Source: CALBPI01 sp942491885
GTDB lineage: Bacteria > Pseudomonadota > Gammaproteobacteria > Steroidobacterales > Woeseiaceae
Direction of reading: 5' to 3'
NCBI GenBank assembly: GCA_942491885.1
Contig: CALOCQ010000008.1
Coordinates: 248,001-312,000 of the forward strand
Length of the DNA stretch: 64,000 bases
Shown: piece after piece, positions 8,264 through 17,333 of the stretch
Position numbering within the stretch: position 1 is the stretch's first letter
How the letters are laid out: each line of letters opens with the position of its first letter
Made by a program: the position numbers and the translations under genes
Notes under the pieces: generated by a model
What the model was told of the DNA's origin: nothing
Databases searched by the model: none
What the model saw: the letters and a program-made list of their open reading frames with translations, nothing else

Positions 8264-10390
8264 GTGTGTCCGCATTGCCCGGAATTGGTTGCTACGCCTA
8301 AAGTCACCCCGAAATTCGCCGCTAAGCTTGTTACACCATGGCTTTTGCCATGTTTTTCGGCTGCGCGGGCTCGTGATTTGGCACTTAAAGAAAAAAACCA
8401 TGTATTGGTGATCGGTGATCGTCTGACAGACCCTGTTGTTGCGCCGATTATCGATGCCTTGAGCGAGCACCCCGACTATTCGCTGTCCCGGCATGGACAG
8501 GCGGATCTGGCAGCGCTGGTGGGTTCCCCACCCGTTGCACAATGTGTGCTACTCATTGTCGATGATGCAGGCGATCCCGCCGACCTGCTTTACGCCCGGC
8601 TAATTCCGGCGTTGGCACCGGCACCGGTGATCGTGATCGCGGAAGGTGTCGGGGCCGCCGAGTCCGTCTGGCTGGCGGCGGGCGTGGACGATTGCCTTGA
8701 TCCGGCAATGATCGGGATTCCCGTTGTTTTGCGTGTCGTGAACCGATCCATTGAGCGCGCCAGTCAGCGCGTGCATGTGAATACTGCGCAAAAGCAATAC
8801 CGGGATCTTTTTGACCATATGCCCGTGGCAGCATTCAGTGTCGACATTGACGGTCGGATCATTGACTGCAATCGCGCCTTTCTCAGCTTCATGGCCGCCG
8901 ACAGCGCAGAGCGCGTGTCGGACGACCAGCTCAACGGTCTGCTGACCGGCTTGTCCCGGCTGCAGCAGGCGACGGGAGGTGCGGCGCCCGCTTACCGCGA
9001 TACGCACATCATCGACACGCTGAATGGCGAACAGAATCATGTCGTCGTCTACGCGCGCCAGAACAGCGAGCGGTCTGCGATGGACGTCTACCTTACGGAC
9101 ATCACGGAGCAGGAAATGCAGACACGGCGCGTTTCTGCGGCCGAGAACAAGCTGCGCCAACTGTACGATAACGTTCCCGTAATGATGTTTACGCTCGATG
9201 ATGGTCATTGCTTGCGCGACGTCAACCGGACCTTCGCCGAGAAGGTTGGCCTGACCGCGCAGGCCCTCGAGGGTCTGGCGTTTTCCAATCTCCTGCATCC
9301 TGACTTCAGCGCATCGGCATTAACCGATAGTCTGCGACGGGTCTTCAGCGGCGGCTCGACAAGCGACTTGCCGGTCGAGTTGCTGAAGCCTGACGGCGTT
9401 CGCATGGAATGTCTGTTCAGCGGCTCACCGCTGTTAGATGCGACTGGCGGTGTTTGCGGTGCCTACGCGATGCTGGTCGATGTCACCGATCGAAATGACG
9501 CACAACGAGAGCGCGATCAGCTCCAGGAGCAACTGCAGCTGACGCAGAAGCTGGAGTCGATCGGCGAGCTCGCAGCCGGTATCGCCCACGAGATCAATAC
9601 GCCTGCGCAATACGTCAGCGACAACCTTTCGTTTCTGCTCGAATCGTTCGTCGACCTGCGCGCCGTGCTGGACAGCCTCCCGGAGGTGACAACCAAAGTC
9701 GCGACCCTCGCCGATGGCGCACCGATAGCCGAAGCACTGAAAGCCGCGCTCGACGATGCCGATCTCGAATACCTGATGGAGGAGATTCCAACGTCGCTGG
9801 AGCAGGGCAAAGACGGCATCGCGAAAATTCGCGAAATTGTGCTCGCCCTCAAAGACTTTTCGCATCCGGGAAGCGGCGACGCCGAGCTTGCGGATCTCAA
9901 TCGCATTATCGACAGCACGGTCACCGTGGCACGCAACGAGTGGAAGTATGTTGCCAATATCGATTTCGACCTGGCAGAGAACCTGCCATTGGTTGAGTGC
10001 TTCCCGTCGGCGATCGCGCAAGTGATATTGAACATTGTCGTCAATGCGGCGCATGCGATCAGTGACGCACGCGCGGACGGTGACGATAGTCTCGGCAATA
10101 TTCGGATTGCCAGCGTGCAGACAAGCGATAACGAAGTCGAATTCTCTATCAGCGACGATGGCCCCGGCATTCCGGAAGACATCCAGCGCAAGGTGTTTGA
10201 TCCGTTCTTCACGACCAAGGAAGTTGGCCGGGGTACTGGCCAGGGGCTCGCGATAAGCCGAACGGTCATTACAGACCAGCATCAGGGTGCGATCGCGTTG
10301 GACAGCAATCCCGAGCGCGGCACGACGTTCCGTATCTCCTTGCCAATCCGCCGCAAGAAATCAAATGGACTCAGCGAGGAAGCCGCATGA
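8264..10390 (+). CDS. PAS-domain sensor histidine kinase with N-terminal receiver-like domain
   Basis: This is a predicted cytosolic sensor kinase of up to 708 residues. It opens with a receiver-like domain (about residues 45-165) that lacks clear receiver acidic-pocket motifs at its N-terminus. Two PAS domains follow (about 180-290 and 300-420), then a dimerisation/phosphoacceptor helix with the H-box GIAHEINTPAQ near 440. The ATPase domain carries the N-box ILNIVVNAAHAI, the G1 box DDGPGIP and GTGQGLAIS. There is no transmembrane segment, so the signal is probably intracellular. The start is uncertain: the first 38 codons are atypical and contain a terminator-like hairpin, so TTG 8378 or another later codon is possible. 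The stop overlaps the next start (ATGA). Confidence 0.85.
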   Translation: MCPHCPELVATPKVTPKFAAKLVTPWLLPCFSAARARDLALKEKNHVLVIGDRLTDPVVAPIIDALSEHPDYSLSRHGQADLAALVGSPPVAQCVLLIVDDAGDPADLLYARLIPALAPAPVIVIAEGVGAAESVWLAAGVDDCLDPAMIGIPVVLRVVNRSIERASQRVHVNTAQKQYRDLFDHMPVAAFSVDIDGRIIDCNRAFLSFMAADSAERVSDDQLNGLLTGLSRLQQATGGAAPAYRDTHIIDTLNGEQNHVVVYARQNSERSAMDVYLTDITEQEMQTRRVSAAENKLRQLYDNVPVMMFTLDDGHCLRDVNRTFAEKVGLTAQALEGLAFSNLLHPDFSASALTDSLRRVFSGGSTSDLPVELLKPDGVRMECLFSGSPLLDATGGVCGAYAMLVDVTDRNDAQRERDQLQEQLQLTQKLESIGELAAGIAHEINTPAQYVSDNLSFLLESFVDLRAVLDSLPEVTTKVATLADGAPIAEALKAALDDADLEYLMEEIPTSLEQGKDGIAKIREIVLALKDFSHPGSGDAELADLNRIIDSTVTVARNEWKYVANIDFDLAENLPLVECFPSAIAQVILNIVVNAAHAISDARADGDDSLGNIRIASVQTSDNEVEFSISDDGPGIPEDIQRKVFDPFFTTKEVGRGTGQGLAISRTVITDQHQGAIALDSNPERGTTFRISLPIRRKKSNGLSEEAA
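8337..8357 (+). terminator. terminator-like hairpin at the 5' end of the kinase frame
   Basis: CATGGC, loop TTTT, GCCATG is followed by TTTTT. The stem is only six pairs but the layout is that of a small intrinsic terminator. It lies within the first codons of the longest kinase frame, before the receiver-like domain begins. It argues for a later translation start, or for an attenuator in the leader. Confidence 0.35.
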
Positions 10391-11583
10391 AGCGCATTAT
10401 CTTTGTCGACGACGAGCCGAATATCCTGCAAGGGCTAAAACGCATGCTGCGCCCGATGCGCCATGAATGGGAGATGCATTTTGCCGATGGTGCCGAGTCG
10501 GCACTTGAGCTTATGGCGCAACACGATTTTGATGTTGTGGTCAGTGATATGCGGATGCCGAAGCACGATGGTGCTTACCTGCTCGGCAAAGTTCGCGAGC
10601 TGTATCCCTCAACCGCACGCATTATCCTGTCGGGTCACGCCGAGCAGGAGATGGCAATTCGCTCAGTTGCCGCAACCCATCAGTTCCTGGCCAAGCCATG
10701 TGATGCCGAAACGCTGCGTGCCACGGTACTGCGTACCTGTCAGATGCGCGACATGATGAACAGCGACCGGCTGCAACGAATGACCGCAGAGATCGGCCAG
10801 CTGCCGAGCGTCCCGGAAATTTATCAGAGACTGAACGCGGAGATGGGTAAGGAGGAGCCAACGATGCAGGAGATCTCTGCCATCGTTGCCGACGATCTGG
10901 CGATGAGTGCGAAGCTCCTGCAGCTCGTCAATTCCGCCTTTTTCGGATTGCGCAGACACGTTGGTTCAATGGACCAGGCGGTCGCCTATCTTGGGATGGA
11001 TGTCATTCGTTCCCTGGTGCTTTCGGAATCCGCGTTCAAGTCGTTTCAGGAGTCGGGATGCTCGTTGTCGGCAGAGTCACTGATTCGTCATGGCCGCGCT
11101 GTTGCAGCGTTGGCCAAATCGATTGCGCGCAGTTGTACCGATAATAAAGTCCTTATCGACGAGTCCTTTCAGGCCGGCATGATGCATGAGTTGGGCAAAC
11201 TGATTCTGGCGGCCGAGGTCGGTGAAGAGTATGAGCGCGTCATCGCGGCGGTTGCCGGCGGAGACACAAGTCAGAGTGATGCCGAGCGAGAGATATTCGG
11301 CGTCGTGCAGGGCGAAGTTGGTGCCTATCTCCTTGGTCTGTGGGGATTGGCAGATGGCATCGTTGAGGCAATCGCCTATCACCGCGAGCCGGCCACCACT
11401 GAAGTCGACGACTTCGCGCCCATCGTCGCGGTGCACGTTGCCAACGCGTTACTCGGCGAATTGGGCCAGGGCGTACCACAATCCATTGATGAAGAATGGC
11501 TCGCCCGGATCGGCTATGCGGAGCGGTTGCCGGAGTGGCGCGAACTGGCGGCATCGCAGAATACCGAAAAGGATGCAGCATGA
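10387..11583 (+). CDS. response regulator with HDOD output domain
   Basis: This 398-residue protein has an N-terminal receiver domain (residues 1-120) with the acidic pair in FVDDEPN, phosphoacceptor Asp54 in VVSDMRMP and the conserved Lys in FLAKPCD. A HDOD domain follows (about 135-335: IGQLPSVPEIYQRLN, LLQLVNSAFFGLRRHVGSMDQAVAYLG). HDOD domains are HD-fold signalling modules that usually lack phosphohydrolase activity and are found in stress and c-di-GMP-linked regulators. Its start overlaps the kinase stop and its stop overlaps the next start, both as ATGA, so all three genes should be made from one transcript and act in one phosphorelay. Confidence 0.9.
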   Translation: MKRIIFVDDEPNILQGLKRMLRPMRHEWEMHFADGAESALELMAQHDFDVVVSDMRMPKHDGAYLLGKVRELYPSTARIILSGHAEQEMAIRSVAATHQFLAKPCDAETLRATVLRTCQMRDMMNSDRLQRMTAEIGQLPSVPEIYQRLNAEMGKEEPTMQEISAIVADDLAMSAKLLQLVNSAFFGLRRHVGSMDQAVAYLGMDVIRSLVLSESAFKSFQESGCSLSAESLIRHGRAVAALAKSIARSCTDNKVLIDESFQAGMMHELGKLILAAEVGEEYERVIAAVAGGDTSQSDAEREIFGVVQGEVGAYLLGLWGLADGIVEAIAYHREPATTEVDDFAPIVAVHVANALLGELGQGVPQSIDEEWLARIGYAERLPEWRELAASQNTEKDAA

Positions 11584-12758
11584 ATAAGCGAGTACTGTTT
11601 GTAGATGATGAGCCGAATATCCTGCAGGCGATAAAGCGTGCCATCCGGAAAGACTTCGATGTGTTCATCGCGGTGGGCCCGGAGGCCGGGCTCAAGGCCG
11701 TATCGGAGGAACCGACCTTCGCGCTGATCGTCTCAGACATGCGAATGCCGGGCATGAGTGGTGTGGATTTCCTTGCCGCCGCCAAGCAACTCTCGCCGCA
11801 ATCGGTGCGCGTGATGCTGACCGGTAACTCCGACCAGAAAACGGCGATGGATGCCGTTAATGACGGGGAGGTATTTCGGTTTCTGACCAAGCCCTGCGAC
11901 ATCGGGCAGCTGCGTACGGTCGTATCCCAGGGCCTGCGCCATCACCAGTTGCTGACCGCCGAGGCGGAGCTGCTGGACGAAACATTGAAGGGCAGTCTCG
12001 GGGTGATGACCGATTTGCTCGCGCTTGCACGGCCAGACGCGTTTGGTCGGACCTGTCGCCTGAAAACGCGCGTCTTGGCGCTGATGTCACAGCTTAAGAA
12101 TCTCGGCCCCGATGACCAATGGGCAATTGAGACGGCGACGATGCTGTCGCAGCTCGGCAGCCTTAAACTGTCGTCTGATCTGTTGTCGCGGATCAATGCC
12201 GGCGAGATCTTGTCGGAGGCCGAACGCATCGAATACGAAGAGTCGGCGATCAAGGCCGCGTCGATGTTGGGGCGTGTGCCGCGCATGCAGCCGGTTGCGG
12301 AAATCATCACCTATCAGCACAAACACTATAACGGCGATGGTTTGCCGAACGATGGCGTCAAAGCGGAGGCAATCCCGTTGGGCGCACGCGCGCTGCACCT
12401 CATTCTGTCGCAGGATGAAATGCGCATGCGTGGCTATGATGACGACGAGGTACTCGAGGAGTTGAAGTCACGACGACGCGAGTTTGATCCGCGCCTGCTC
12501 GAGCTGATGCTGAGCGCGTCGACAGTCACGCGTCAGGCAATCTCGAAACAGCTGCCCATCGACGAGCTCGAAGTCGGCATGCATATCGAGGAAGACGTCT
12601 GCAGCGACTTTGGCAGCCTGCTGGTGTGCGAGGGGCAGCGGGTGACGGCGGCGATCCGCGACCACCTGATCCGCTTTCACGCTGAAGGCAAACTATCCGG
12701 TCCGTGCAAAGTCATTGTTGAGGTCGAAGAGGCCGCGCCACTCGCACAATCCGCCTGA
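11580..12758 (+). CDS. response regulator with degenerate HD-GYP domain
   Basis: This 392-residue protein resembles RpfG-type regulators. The receiver domain (1-120) has FVDDEPN, phosphoacceptor Asp53 in IVSDMRMP and Lys in FLTKPCD, and is closely similar to the receiver of the preceding gene. The following domain (about 150-340) aligns with HD-GYP phosphodiesterases, but the signature HDIGK reads SQLGS, the HHExxDGxGYP motif reads HKHYNGDGLP, and the later metal-binding Asp region reads LILSQDEM. It probably cannot hydrolyse c-di-GMP. A C-terminal segment (LEVGMHIEEDV, GSLLVCEGQRVT) matches the small domain often appended to HD-type regulators. I use ATG 11580, which overlaps the upstream stop. 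Confidence 0.88.
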   Translation: MNKRVLFVDDEPNILQAIKRAIRKDFDVFIAVGPEAGLKAVSEEPTFALIVSDMRMPGMSGVDFLAAAKQLSPQSVRVMLTGNSDQKTAMDAVNDGEVFRFLTKPCDIGQLRTVVSQGLRHHQLLTAEAELLDETLKGSLGVMTDLLALARPDAFGRTCRLKTRVLALMSQLKNLGPDDQWAIETATMLSQLGSLKLSSDLLSRINAGEILSEAERIEYEESAIKAASMLGRVPRMQPVAEIITYQHKHYNGDGLPNDGVKAEAIPLGARALHLILSQDEMRMRGYDDDEVLEELKSRRREFDPRLLELMLSASTVTRQAISKQLPIDELEVGMHIEEDVCSDFGSLLVCEGQRVTAAIRDHLIRFHAEGKLSGPCKVIVEVEEAAPLAQSA

Positions 12759-12770
12759 CAGTGTCGTTGC

Positions 12771-14024
12771 TTAATCGCGTTCGATTTGATCGATACTAAA
12801 GCTCAGGCCTGCATTGCGTTGCAAGCGCTCAAGTAAAGCGTCGCCCATGGCGGCAGCGGGTGTCGAGAAGCCGCCTGGTTCATTCCCCTCGCGTGGCTGC
12901 AGTTGGGCGAGGCACACAGCCGATTCGCCCAGCATCCTGCTGGTACAGCCATAGCCCGGATCACGCTGACCGGTCAGTGTGCCGCGCAAAATCTGGCCTT
13001 CCTTATCGATACCGGCGAACAGGATTTTGAAGAATCCTTTCTCGCGGGCTTCTGCGTCGGGGCCATCGCCGGGCGCGGGGAACACAAAGCGGCGCAGCAG
13101 CGCACGCGTTGGCGGCAGAATCGCGCCGGCGGTCAACATACCCAGCGCACCACTCATTGCCGCGGCTTTTGCCAGCCCACCAAAACCCGTCCCTGTGGCG
13201 GTGAATTCGGCATAGCGGAAATCACTCCCATAGGCGTCACCGAGCAATGCGTTACTGCGACGCACGACGCGGGTGTTGATGCCCGACATCAGGAACGGTG
13301 CAACCCAGGCATCCAGCAATTCGTCTTTTCGAAAGCCGAACGCATCGCCACGATCATCGCCACGTTTCGAGGCGCGCGGATTCAGCGCATACGGGTCGGC
13401 CAGCAGTTTGGCGACGCGGCGATCGCGTTGCGCCTCGGCGGCCACTTCCATCAGGCTGGCCGCCGTACCGCCGCTCAGACCGCCACTCGCGGCCTTCAGG
13501 TAGTAATGGATTTTTTGCAACGGATGTCCCAGACGTGATTGGGCTTCGCGTTGCATGAACCACACGCCGATATCCGATGGAATCGAGTCGAACCCGCAGC
13601 AGTGCACTATCAGCGCACCGGAGCGCTTTGCAGTGGAGTGGTGCGAGTCGATCATGCGACGCATCCACGGCACCTCACCGGCAAGGTCGCAATAATGCGT
13701 GCCGCGTCTTGCGCATTCCGCGACAAGGTCGTTGCCATGCAGTGAATAGGGTCCAACGGTGGTGGCAACAACCTTCGTGCGCTCTACCATCGCGCGCAGT
13801 GATTCGAGGTCGTGGCTATCTGCAACGACGATCGGCAATGCTTTCGCTTTGCGGCCCAGGCCCTTGCGGATTTCGTTCAGCTTTTCTTCGTTGCGACCGG
13901 CGATTGCCCATTTGAGCTCTCCGCCGACGCCGTAGGTGGCGGTAAGGTGCTCCGCGACCAGGCGGCCTGTAAAGCCCGTTGCACCCCAGACGATGACGTC
14001 GAATTCGCGCGCTTGTTCAGTCAT
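12771..14024 (-). CDS. saccharopine dehydrogenase-like NAD(P)-binding oxidoreductase
   Basis: This 417-residue protein opens with a Rossmann fold (VIVWGATGFTGRLVAEHL), the dinucleotide motif of the saccharopine dehydrogenase/trans-acting enoyl reductase group. Further segments typical of that group are AIAGRNEEKL, VVATTVGPYSLHG, CARRGTHYCDLAGE and HCCGFDSIPSD. Relatives include human SCCPDH-like proteins and mycobacterial Rv2449c; the reaction in bacteria is generally unproven. I start at ATG 14024 because residues upstream in the open frame do not look like protein. It is transcribed divergently from deoB with about 100 bases between. Confidence 0.85.
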   Translation of the reverse strand: MTEQAREFDVIVWGATGFTGRLVAEHLTATYGVGGELKWAIAGRNEEKLNEIRKGLGRKAKALPIVVADSHDLESLRAMVERTKVVATTVGPYSLHGNDLVAECARRGTHYCDLAGEVPWMRRMIDSHHSTAKRSGALIVHCCGFDSIPSDIGVWFMQREAQSRLGHPLQKIHYYLKAASGGLSGGTAASLMEVAAEAQRDRRVAKLLADPYALNPRASKRGDDRGDAFGFRKDELLDAWVAPFLMSGINTRVVRRSNALLGDAYGSDFRYAEFTATGTGFGGLAKAAAMSGALGMLTAGAILPPTRALLRRFVFPAPGDGPDAEAREKGFFKILFAGIDKEGQILRGTLTGQRDPGYGCTSRMLGESAVCLAQLQPREGNEPGGFSTPAAAMGDALLERLQRNAGLSFSIDQIERD

Positions 14025-14124
14025 TGATATTCCACTTTTGGCTTTAATTTTGGCCAACTGGCCCCGGACAACGCGGTAGTATGGGAGAAATTGGCGCGCA
14101 GCGCGAGTAAACACAGGTAGCTTT

Positions 14125-15348
14125 ATGCAAAGGGCAATTATTCTGGTACTGGATTCTTTCGGCATCGGCGCCACCGAAGATGCGGTGCGCTACGGCGATG
14201 TCGGCGCCAATACGCTTGGCAGCATTGCGGCAGATTGCCGGCAACGCTTCGCGAGCGGCGAGCGCGAGCAGCCGCTGACACTGCCGAATCTGACCAAAAT
14301 GGGGCTGATGCACGCGGCCCGGCTGTCCAGCGGCGAATGGCCCGACGGCGAGCCTGCCGTCAGCGATATCGTTGCCGGATGGGGCTGCGCGAGCGAACTC
14401 AGCAGCGGCAAGGACACGCCGTCCGGTCACTGGGAGATCGCCGGCGTCCCGGTTTTGTTCGACTGGGGCTATTTCACCGAACGCAGCAATACCTTCCCGC
14501 CGGCATTGCTCGATGCGCTGATCGAGCGTGCCGAATTGCCCGGCGTGCTTGGCAACTGTCACGCATCGGGAACGACCATCATCGCGGAGCTGGGTGAGGA
14601 GCACATGCGCACCGGCAAGCCCATCGTTTACACCTCCGCGGACAGCGTATTCCAGATCGCGGCGCACGAGGAATCGTTCGGGCTGGAGCGCCTCTATAAG
14701 CTGTGCGACATCGCGCGTGAGCTGGTGGATGAGTACAGGATAGGTCGGGTTATCGCGCGGCCATTCCTCGGTAGCAGCGCCGCTGATTTCGCCCGCACTG
14801 CGAATCGTCGTGACCTGACGGTACCGCCACATGAAAAAACCGTGCTGGACAAGCTCGTGGCCAGCGGTGGCGAAGTTATCAGCGTCGGCAAGATCAGCGA
14901 TATTTTCGCGCACCAGGGCATCACGCAGAGTATCAAGGCCAGCGGCAACGACGCGCTGGTCGATGCAACCATCGATGCGATGTCAAAAGCCGGTGACCGC
15001 TCGATTGTGTTTACCAACCTGGTTGATTTCGACATGTTGTATGGCCATCGCCGCGACGCCGAGGGTTACGCGCGCGCGCTCGAGCAGTTTGACAGGCGTT
15101 TGCCGGAGATCGTCGCGGCAATGGCAGAGGATGATCTGCTGATCATGTGTGCCGACCACGGTTGCGATCCGACCTGGCCGGGCAGTGACCACACGCGAGA
15201 GCACATTCCGGTGCTGGCTTATGGTCGCGGTATTGCTAACGGTAGCCTCGGCAACCGCGAGAGTTTCGCCGATATCGGTCAGACGCTCGCCGAATATTTT
15301 GACTTGCCGCCGACCAGCTACGGCGAGTCGTTTCTCGACGCGGCCTGA
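14125..15348 (+). CDS. deoB: phosphopentomutase
   Basis: DeoB interconverts (deoxy)ribose 1-phosphate and (deoxy)ribose 5-phosphate, linking nucleoside phosphorolysis to DeoC and the pentose phosphate pathway in the cytosol. The 407-residue protein has alkaline-phosphatase-fold motifs: the N-terminal metal site LVLDSFGIG, the ANTLGSIA segment carrying the phosphorylated Thr, the KDTPSGHWEIAG motif, NLVDFDMLYGHRRD, and the C-terminal metal site MCADHGCDPTWPGSDHTREH. Length is typical. It opens a nucleoside-use cluster that runs to about 29000. Confidence 0.96.
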   Translation: MQRAIILVLDSFGIGATEDAVRYGDVGANTLGSIAADCRQRFASGEREQPLTLPNLTKMGLMHAARLSSGEWPDGEPAVSDIVAGWGCASELSSGKDTPSGHWEIAGVPVLFDWGYFTERSNTFPPALLDALIERAELPGVLGNCHASGTTIIAELGEEHMRTGKPIVYTSADSVFQIAAHEESFGLERLYKLCDIARELVDEYRIGRVIARPFLGSSAADFARTANRRDLTVPPHEKTVLDKLVASGGEVISVGKISDIFAHQGITQSIKASGNDALVDATIDAMSKAGDRSIVFTNLVDFDMLYGHRRDAEGYARALEQFDRRLPEIVAAMAEDDLLIMCADHGCDPTWPGSDHTREHIPVLAYGRGIANGSLGNRESFADIGQTLAEYFDLPPTSYGESFLDAA

Positions 15349-15373
15349 TTTGTCGGCCGGTCGCGGTCATGCA

Positions 15374-16834
15374 TTACATGCCGGTCCGCGGCGCGTCTTC
15401 GGCCGCTGGCTGATCCGTAGCCGCGCCGGAAACGGTGTTCAGGATTTCCTCTCGCATGCGCGCAACGTCAGTCGCTAGCAGTGACGTATCAACGCTGAGT
15501 ACGACGCCATCGCGCATCAGTATTTCGCCTTCCACGATCGTTGTCACAACATCCTGCTCGTCGCTGACATAGACCAGGTGTGAGACCACGTCATAGATGG
15601 GCTGCTGGTCGATGTCGTCGAGCGATACCTGAATCAGGTCCGCGCGCTTGCCGACCTCGAGCGATCCCGTGATGTCGCCGAGCCCTACCGCCTCGGCGCC
15701 GCCGCGGGTTGCCATAGCCAATACTTGTGCGGCGGGCAGCGACGTGGGGTCCATAGCGCTGACTTTCGAAAGCAATGACGCGAGACGAATCTCCTCCCAC
15801 ATATCGAGGTCGTTGTTGCTCGCCGCCCCGTCCGTGCCGAGGCCCACTTTGACGCCCGCAGCCAGCATTGTCTGGACCGGCGAGATGCCCGAGGCCAGTT
15901 TCATATTCGAGGTCGGGTTGTGCACGACGCCGGTACCTTTTTCGGCAAGCAACTCGATGTCTTGTGCGGTCGGATAGACCATGTGTGCTGCGATCAACGG
16001 CAGTTCGAGGTAGCCGAGACGGTCGAGCAACGCGACCGGTGTCAGCCCGTAGTTGTCATTAGTGAGGCTGATCTCGAGTGGTGACTCGGATACGTGGATG
16101 CTGACCGGTACCTTGGCCTCGCGCGCCGCCGCCTCGATGCGCTGCAGCCATGGCTCCGAGATCGTGTAGACAGAATGCGCACCGATAGCCGCGACGATGC
16201 GCGGGTGGCGGTCCTGCCAACGCACCGCGAAATCGACAGCCTGCGCCAGCGATTGCGCGCCGTCCTCAGCATCCGGGCTGGGTTGCTCGATGACAGAAGG
16301 CACGACGATCGCGCGTAGTCCGCAGTCGACAACCGCGTCGGCTACCGCGTCCGGGAAGTAGTACATATCAACAAACGTGGTCGTGCCACCACGTATCATT
16401 TCATGACACGCGAGCCGTGTGCCGATCGACACGAATTCAGCATCGACCAGCGCGACTTCAGTGGGGAATATGTAGTTGGTCAGCCACTCCATCAGCTCAA
16501 GATCGTCGGCGATGCCACGCAACAGCGACATGGCTGCATGCGTATGGCCATTGATGAGACCCGGCATCACGACGCGGCCGGTTCCGGCGACCGATTGTGC
16601 GGCGCGGTAGCGCGCGTCGATGTCGTTGGCCTCGCCAATCGCAACGATCGATCCGCCGTCAATAGCGACGGCGCCATTGATGATTGGCGCGCTGTCGGGC
16701 GTCATGCTCATTACCTGGTCGCCATAGACGATCAGGTCGACAGCAGCGCGTGTATCGGCGGCCGGGTTCTCCTGCCCGTGGCAGCCGCTTGATGCAACCA
16801 CGAAAAGGGTTATAAGGCATTTGCGCAATGACAT
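15374..16834 (-). CDS. amidohydrolase, MtaD/TRZ-ATZ-type deaminase with lipoprotein signal
   Basis: This enzyme belongs to the amidohydrolase group that includes 5-methylthioadenosine/S-adenosylhomocysteine deaminases and ATZ/TRZ hydrolases. Zinc ligands are visible in GLINGHTHAAMSLLRG, AIGAHSVYTISEPW, VSIHVSESP and GLGTDGAASNNDLDMWEE. The start at ATG 16834 has AAGGAA upstream and gives SLRKC, a hydrophobic run and ASSGC, a plausible lipobox. The mature enzyme would then be lipid-anchored in the periplasm, which is unusual for this normally cytosolic family. With deoB, deoD and cdd nearby, an extracytoplasmic purine-nucleoside deaminase is a reasonable guess; the substrate is not proved by the sequence. 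Confidence 0.85.
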   Translation of the reverse strand: MSLRKCLITLFVVASSGCHGQENPAADTRAAVDLIVYGDQVMSMTPDSAPIINGAVAIDGGSIVAIGEANDIDARYRAAQSVAGTGRVVMPGLINGHTHAAMSLLRGIADDLELMEWLTNYIFPTEVALVDAEFVSIGTRLACHEMIRGGTTTFVDMYYFPDAVADAVVDCGLRAIVVPSVIEQPSPDAEDGAQSLAQAVDFAVRWQDRHPRIVAAIGAHSVYTISEPWLQRIEAAAREAKVPVSIHVSESPLEISLTNDNYGLTPVALLDRLGYLELPLIAAHMVYPTAQDIELLAEKGTGVVHNPTSNMKLASGISPVQTMLAAGVKVGLGTDGAASNNDLDMWEEIRLASLLSKVSAMDPTSLPAAQVLAMATRGGAEAVGLGDITGSLEVGKRADLIQVSLDDIDQQPIYDVVSHLVYVSDEQDVVTTIVEGEILMRDGVVLSVDTSLLATDVARMREEILNTVSGAATDQPAAEDAPRTGM

Positions 16835-16903
16835 AAATGTTCCTTGGAATATTCGCACTATTGTAGCGCAGGGACAGCCCGGCTGGCGCGTTGCCGTTTG
16901 CGC

Positions 16904-17260
16904 CTACGCTTCAAGGTTGCGATAGCAGTCCGTTTCAAAGCGCGGCATGCACAGGCAATGGAAGATGAGATCGCAGCTGCCCGTGTTACGGATCTGTTGC
17001 GATACGCCGGCCGGAATGAAGACTGTCTCGCCGCTAGCTACGTGCGCCGCTTGTGCAGCGCCGATGTGGACCGTACCGCTGCCCGACAGGATCACGTACC
17101 ACTCGTTGACCGACAGACTGTGTTTCTGTGTCAGTGTGCCCGGCGTTACGCGACAGCGCGCCAGGGATGCGCCCGGTTGTGTTGCTTCGTTGATGAGTTC
17201 GCGGATAAAGCAGCGCTCATCTGTCCAGAATTCACCGTCTTGCGGCGCATTATCATGCAT
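16904..17260 (-). CDS. cupin domain protein, 118 aa
   Basis: This is a single-domain cupin. The start at ATG 17260 has AGGA upstream and avoids overlap with the divergent deoD. Cupin motif 1 is around KHSLSVNEWYVILSGSGTV and motif 2 around ETVFIPAGVSQQIRNTGSCDL. It therefore has a beta barrel with a likely metal site, though the first motif has only His and Glu ligands in clear register. Such small cupins act as sugar isomerases, dioxygenases or binding proteins. The location next to deoD suggests a link to pentose or base metabolism, but the function is open. Confidence 0.8.
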   Translation of the reverse strand: MHDNAPQDGEFWTDERCFIRELINEATQPGASLARCRVTPGTLTQKHSLSVNEWYVILSGSGTVHIGAAQAAHVASGETVFIPAGVSQQIRNTGSCDLIFHCLCMPRFETDCYRNLEA

Positions 17261-17333
17261 ATTTCCTGCTCCATTGCTGCCGAGTGTCGGTGCTGGGTGT
17301 ATCATACCGGTCGATTTCAGATACGGGTAAACC

